64,000 bases of DNA from an uncultured Muribaculaceae bacterium (GTDB lineage Bacteria > Bacteroidota > Bacteroidia > Bacteroidales > Muribaculaceae): assembly GCA_934661195.1 (NCBI GenBank), contig CAKUJD010000006.1:62001-126000 (forward strand), in the 5' to 3' direction. Positions within the stretch are counted from its first letter, which is position 1, and every line of letters begins with the position of its first letter. The translations under genes were made by a program, and so were the position numbers. Positions 63,895-64,000 of this stretch are shown here, piece by piece. The notes beneath the pieces were generated by a model, which saw only the letters and a list, made by a program, of their open reading frames with translations, searched no databases and was not told the origin of the DNA.

Positions 63895-63983
63895 CCAAGC
63901 GTGAGCACTGAAAAAGTCGCAATTCAGGCGAGTTGGTGTGTGAAGAATTGACGAAAGCTGTAGGGACGTGGCATGCCACGTCC
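63895..63983. repeat. Dispersed repeat units at the right edge
   Basis: GTGAGCACTGAAAAAGTCGC and AGGCGAGTTGG (63901-63935) match the element near 24 kb, and TGTAGGGACGTGGCATGCC (63960) with its palindrome matches the one near 43.3 kb. Both kinds sit together in this gap, as they do at 43.1-43.4 kb. Confidence 0.65.
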
Positions 63984-64000
63984 GCCGCAATTAGTTACTA

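Overview
The window reads as chromosome of a high-GC member of the Bacteroidales, plausibly Muribaculaceae-like. This is inferred from Bacteroidetes-style promoters (TTTG about 19 bases before TAnnTTTG), weak Shine-Dalgarno use, Bacteroidales-type gene neighbours (DUF4296 lipoprotein beside lspA, the FeS/GGGtGRT pair, an ileS-dksA-lspA run) and secreted-protein types. No rRNA is present to fix the taxon.

Layout. Bases 1-3,440 are the integrase end of an integrative element: a CHC2 primase running off the left edge, two small helix-turn-helix proteins, an XRE-like regulator and a tyrosine recombinase. They abut the 3' end of a tRNA-Arg, with a cluster of GTGTACCA repeats next to the integrase. 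From 3.6 to 18.7 kb, mostly on the minus strand, lie an unknown protein, thioredoxin, lysA, hisHAF-hisIE, and a long run of a serine hydrolase, a membrane Mur ligase, a Ddl-type ligase, ileS, a DksA-like protein, lspA and a lipoprotein. From 18.8 to 33.7 kb are sppA, lpxK, a purine nucleoside phosphorylase and thiL, then rpsA on the other strand, a glycosyltransferase, a ThiF-family enzyme, an FeS-scaffold-like/GGGtGRT pair, tRNA-Gly, a Crp-type regulator and an SDR enzyme.

The centre, 34.2-52.1 kb, is one large type III-A CRISPR island. Array 1 (21 repeats) is followed by cas6-csm1-csm2-csm3-csm4-csm5 and a small unknown gene. Facing them on the minus strand is an apparent operon of a CARF/PD-(D/E)xK effector (Card1/Can2-like), a CARF-HEPN Csx1-like RNase and a RecD/Pif1-like helicase whose gene overlaps csx1. 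Array 2 (16 repeats) has the same leader and the same downstream palindromic element. It is followed by a stray degenerate repeat, a terminator-like hairpin, cas1, an archaeo-eukaryotic primase-type gene and an N-terminally extended cas2. The parts predict a system that transcribes crRNAs, processes them with Cas6, and uses an HD-less Cas10 to make cyclic oligoadenylate that switches on two effectors. The helicase and primase are the least explained parts. Reverse-complemented spacers of array 1 spell homologous peptides, so about half the array appears to target diverged copies of a few coding segments.

From 52.2 kb to the end the chromosome is ordinary again: glnS, two HU-type genes (one a membrane-anchored HU fused to a LysM-like domain), a lipoprotein, an FMN-binding-like protein, a TsaC/YrdC protein, a sugar transferase, a ClC chloride channel, fmt and a secreted propeller-like protein. 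Short dispersed repeats occur in several intergenic gaps.
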